Positions 15,801 through 16,840 of a stretch of 16,840 bases of DNA are shown one piece after another. This DNA comes from Ruminococcus sp. UBA1780 (GTDB taxonomy: Bacteria > Bacillota > Clostridia > Oscillospirales > Ruminococcaceae): contig DCGK01000090.1 of assembly GCA_002315235.1 (NCBI GenBank), forward strand, positions 6,469-23,308, in the 5' to 3' direction. Below the pieces are notes generated by a model that did not search any database, was not told where the DNA came from, and saw nothing but the letters and a program-made list of their open reading frames with translations. The translations under genes were made by a program, and so were the position numbers. Within the stretch, counting starts at the first letter, position 1. Each line of letters begins with the position of its first letter.

Positions 15801-16337
15801 AATGTTTTCTGGATTAACCTGAAGGATAATGCTGATGAAGACGCTGTTTCAAAGAAAATTCTTGAAAATGATCAGGTGCTGGCAGTGAATTTTATGTCGA
15901 ATGCCGGAAAATCCTTCAGAGATCTCATAAAAAGTCTCAACGCAATTGTATATGCGATAATCGGTTCATCAGGAGCCCTTGCCTTTGTGGTTCTGTATAA
16001 TCTTTCAAACATCAACATATCTGAGCGAATGAGAGAGCTTGCAACCATAAAAGTCCTCGGTTTCTATGACGGTGAAGTTGCCTCTTACATTTACCGTGAA
16101 AACACAGTTTCATCTCTGCTCGGAATGGCGGCCGGGCTGTTCGGCGGCATTTTCCTGTGCCGTTTTGTAGTAAAGACTGCCGAGGTTGATGTGGTTATGT
16201 TCTATCCTGACATTCCGCCTCTCTGCTTCGTGTATGCTGCCCTGCTGACTCTCCTGTTTACTCTGTTTGTAAATGCAATGCTTTACTTCAGACTCAGAAA
16301 AATCGACATGGCCGGTTCTATGAAGGCAATAGAATAA
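12819..16337 (+). CDS. FtsX/MacB-type ABC permease with a giant extracytoplasmic coiled coil
   Basis: 1172 residues. One membrane helix (about 19-38) leads to an extracytoplasmic MacB-like region (about 40-255). A highly charged coiled coil of about 350 residues follows (about 260-615), built of heptads such as SDAEKEI, GKKELED and related ones. The first FtsX core comes next (helices about 645-663, 688-712, 736-756; cytoplasmic signature EQRTEIGTLKALGYSNG). Then a second half has one helix (810-832), an extracytoplasmic domain (about 845-1035) and a second FtsX core (helices about 1042-1065, 1093-1115, 1133-1155; ERMRELATIKVLGFYDG). Eight helices and duplicated FtsX cores mean one chain can form a whole permease. 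It is probably coupled to the preceding ATPase; its own ribosome binding site is weak. Closed by a strong terminator. Confidence 0.93.
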   Translation: MRNALFTDTLRRIHKTRGRFIAIMAIIAIGCGFFAGVKVTSPDMKNTADRYYRENNLMDIRLVSTFGFTSDEIKAIAEADSEIDGISGGYSADMFIKMDDGTSPITRVYSVNTENLSGDSPDYISHFKILEGRMPEKPDECLIEADTPGVYNIGDTITLMSGDSEKATEDILSDDTFVITGRVSWVKYVDFERGTTTIGNGSIGSYLIIPETAFAGEYFTDIYMTLKPARGIFSFDDSYQSYIDEKCDSLESLCSEIHRKRLDDIRDEISDAEKELADGEKEYSDGVKEFDTKISDAEKEIADAEKEIADAEKELADGEKKISDAEKKLSDGEKEYNEGREKFNAEIEKAKKELSDGEREYNEGLESFNSEIKKAEEDINNAQREITENENKLTAGQNEYNSGLAAYSAGLTELETWKSELSSKRAELDLAASQLPDGSENLLVSAYAELNAAEKLAEESQAKLSASFTELENARVTLEFEWTELENGKIRLESGKQLLETQKSEGMEKLESARVKIENGKLELEKQAAESMKKLSEASAEIEKGREELENGKKELEDGRKELEDGKKELEEGKKELEEKRADGLKELADARQEIEDGRNELNDARADFDDICENLKWYVFDRNSNSGYSSFGEDADRVDSIARIFPIFFILVAALVCLNTMTRMVEEQRTEIGTLKALGYSNGTIVAQFLIYAAAASITGAVAGMLIGFNLFPRVIFQAYTLMYDYPPVICSFRWDYAAGCIAVSLLCTCASSGWACMKELSGQPAQLMRPKPPKNGKRVLLERIPFIWNRLSFNAAVTIRNISRYKSRVLMTVIGIGGCTALMLTGFGLRNAISVIVDLQFGGIIRYDAVCAFDSDSDEYEKLHENINAIDEAENVMFSIQKSITVKHSGKTREAYSIVPERPEDTGSFIALRKRLGRNKVHSDADIYTLSDNGVIVNEKLASLLDISAGDEIAFEGTDKTVTVSAVTENYSQNYVYFTPELYRQVFGEPEYNVFWINLKDNADEDAVSKKILENDQVLAVNFMSNAGKSFRDLIKSLNAIVYAIIGSSGALAFVVLYNLSNINISERMRELATIKVLGFYDGEVASYIYRENTVSSLLGMAAGLFGGIFLCRFVVKTAEVDVVMFYPDIPPLCFVYAALLTLLFTLFVNAMLYFRLRKIDMAGSMKAIE
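13701..13826 (+). repeat. Coding tandem repeat: six heptads of SDAEKEI type in the permease coiled coil
   Basis: Residues 295-336 are six consecutive heptads (SDAEKEI, ADAEKEI, ADAEKEL, ADGEKKI, SDAEKKL, SDGEKEY), 21 bases each at DNA level. The DNA copies differ mostly at third codon positions. Looser related heptads flank the block on both sides. This is a protein repeat, not a CRISPR or intergenic element. Confidence 0.85.
14472..14555 (+). repeat. Coding tandem repeat: four heptads of GKKELED type
   Basis: Residues 552-579 are four consecutive heptads (GKKELED, GRKELED, GKKELEE, GKKELEE). Together with the 13701-13826 block this makes two separately expanded segments within one coiled coil. 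They are separated by a less repetitive stretch (about 380-535) containing a likely break at QLPDGSEN. Confidence 0.85.
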
Positions 16338-16340
16338 ACA

Positions 16341-16385
16341 AACACCACAGGCTGCGTAGTAAAATACGCGGCCTGTGGTGTTTTT
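16341..16385 (+). terminator. Terminator of the ABC exporter operon
   Basis: An 18-bp stem with one wobble (16341-16358 with 16365-16382) and a 6-base loop is followed by a T-run, starting 3 bases after the permease stop. The mirrored A-run on the other strand would also stop transcription coming from the nitroreductase remnant. Confidence 0.95.
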
Positions 16386-16531
16386 ATAACGGTTAATACA
16401 ATATGATTACTTAATGCAGTATACATACCTGCTTTGATAACAGCCTGCAGTTCCTCTTCCGGAATCATCTTATCCGGATTAAAACTACGGCAGCTTCTTC
16501 TGCTTTCAAGTACTTTTAAAGTTTCGTTCAT
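16385..16531 (-). pseudogene. Nitroreductase-family gene remnant, N-terminal stump only
   Basis: The translation begins MNETLKVLESRRSCRSF, then NPDKMIPEEELQAVIKAGMYTA. This is the first 40 or so residues of NAD(P)H-dependent FMN nitroreductases (the ERRSxRxF / E-EL--I--AG-YA pattern). After that only a short stretch resembling the next strand (HIVLTVI) remains, and the frame runs into the permease terminator. The normal family length is about 170-200 residues, so the FMN and active-site parts are lost. The ribosome binding site is intact: GGAGG eight bases before the ATG at 16531. An extended -10-like TAAAAT lies at 16573-16578, but no good -35 is seen. Deletion during a rearrangement next to the ABC operon is the likely cause. 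Confidence 0.7.
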
Positions 16532-16603
16532 TTTCATGACCTCCGATTTTGAAAAATATGTTGTCAGTTATTATTTTATCACGGAAATTGGATTTTAGCA
16601 TCA

Positions 16604-16632
16604 TTGACATTACCTTCAGATTATGGTATACT
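16604..16632 (+). promoter_or_regulatory. Near-consensus promoter of the right-edge gene
   Basis: -35 TTGACA (16604-16609), exactly 17 bases, -10 TATACT (16627-16632) with a TGG extension. It is among the strongest-looking promoters in the window. Predicted start near 16639. Confidence 0.9.
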
Positions 16633-16648
16633 TATATATTGTGAAAAA

Positions 16649-16673
16649 GAATCCGGCACGTTAATGCGGATTC
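16649..16673 (+). other. Leader hairpin just upstream of the right-edge ribosome binding site
   Basis: GAATCCG (16649-16655) pairs with CGGATTC (16667-16673) around an 11-base loop. It begins about ten bases after the predicted transcript start and ends two bases before AGGAGG (16676-16681). It could protect the 5' end or modulate ribosome access; no ligand or family was recognised. Confidence 0.6.
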
Positions 16674-16689
16674 TCAGGAGGTGTTACAT

Positions 16690-16840
16690 ATTCCGTCACA
16701 GTGGTATTTATATTTTCTGTTGTTTATAGTATTCTGCATGATAATCAGCAGGGACAGAAAGCGAAGAATAATTTTACGAAAAAACCGACGTATGAAAAAG
16801 AAAGGAGTTAAGCGAACCATGCCTCTGGAAATGCTTAATG
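16690..16840 (+). CDS. Small membrane-anchored basic protein (3' partial, start codon uncertain)
   Basis: The frame reads PSQWYLYFLLFIVFCMIIS followed by a very basic stretch (RDRKRRIILRKNRRMKKKGVKR) and continues past the window edge. So it has one N-terminal membrane helix with a cytosolic positively charged segment. The start is unusual: AGGAGG (16676-16681) is followed at ideal 8-base spacing by ATT (16690). The only conventional start nearby is GTG at 16681, which overlaps the Shine-Dalgarno, and no ATG occurs in frame before base 16738. An ATT start or a non-standard initiation is therefore possible. The family is not recognised from the visible 50 codons. Confidence 0.6.
   Translation, partial: MPSQWYLYFLLFIVFCMIISRDRKRRIILRKNRRMKKKGVKRTMPLEMLN

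Noticed and set aside
16664..16729. Short ATG frame in the leader of the right-edge gene as a leader peptide
   Set aside because: ATG 16664 lies in the loop of the leader hairpin with no ribosome binding site in front, and the frame stops after about 21 codons with no telling composition.

Overview
The window looks like a chromosomal segment of a low-to-moderate GC Firmicute of the Ruminococcus type (Clostridia). The clues are a secreted CotH-like protein ending in a type I dockerin (the module that plugs enzymes into cellulosomes), strong AGGAGG-type ribosome binding sites, sigma-A-type promoters with 17-bp spacers, and Gram-positive-style signal peptides. The genus is an inference from gene content; species cannot be fixed from the sequence alone. 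No rRNA, tRNA, CRISPR array or transposase was seen.

Layout, left to right. (1) Bases 1-1407: the 3' part of a plus-strand gene for a two-membrane-segment, coiled-coil protein resembling polysaccharide chain-length/co-polymerase proteins, closed by a strong hairpin terminator. (2) 1467-4989, minus strand: a compact panB-panC-panD-coaBC operon behind a near-consensus promoter. It takes ketoisovalerate and aspartate to pantothenate and then carries phosphopantothenate to 4'-phosphopantetheine (pantothenate kinase is not here). (3) 5031-7419, plus strand: a divergent promoter drives two overlapping, paralogous membrane GGDEF genes (predicted diguanylate cyclases). The leader contains a long imperfect inverted repeat. 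(4) 7437-7895, minus: a small unrecognised cytosolic protein with its own promoter. (5) 8206-10761, plus: the secreted lamin-tail / CotH-kinase / dockerin protein. (6) 10942-11907, minus: a PIN/NYN-like protein with a lysine-rich linker and a duplicated C-terminal module. (7) 12009-16385, plus: a promoter with an upstream palindrome drives an ABC exporter made of a MacB/LolD-class ATPase and a 1172-residue double-FtsX permease carrying a roughly 350-residue extracytoplasmic coiled coil. (8) 16385-16531, minus: the N-terminal stump of a nitroreductase, with an intact ribosome binding site, cut off by the permease terminator. (9) 16604 to the end, plus: a near-perfect promoter, a leader hairpin and the start of a small membrane-anchored basic protein that runs off the window.

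How the parts relate: the pan/coaBC genes form one clear metabolic pathway. The two GGDEF proteins probably add c-di-GMP in response to an unknown membrane signal. The CotH-dockerin protein is probably exported and docked to a cellulosome. The ABC pair forms one transporter. These units are separated by terminators and do not look functionally linked to each other. The least explained parts are the six-helix sensory domain shared by the two cyclases, the NYN protein with duplicated modules, the coiled-coil exporter with a possible operator, the panD-coaBC hairpin, and the dispersed repeat seen at 5099-5181 and 8081-8095.
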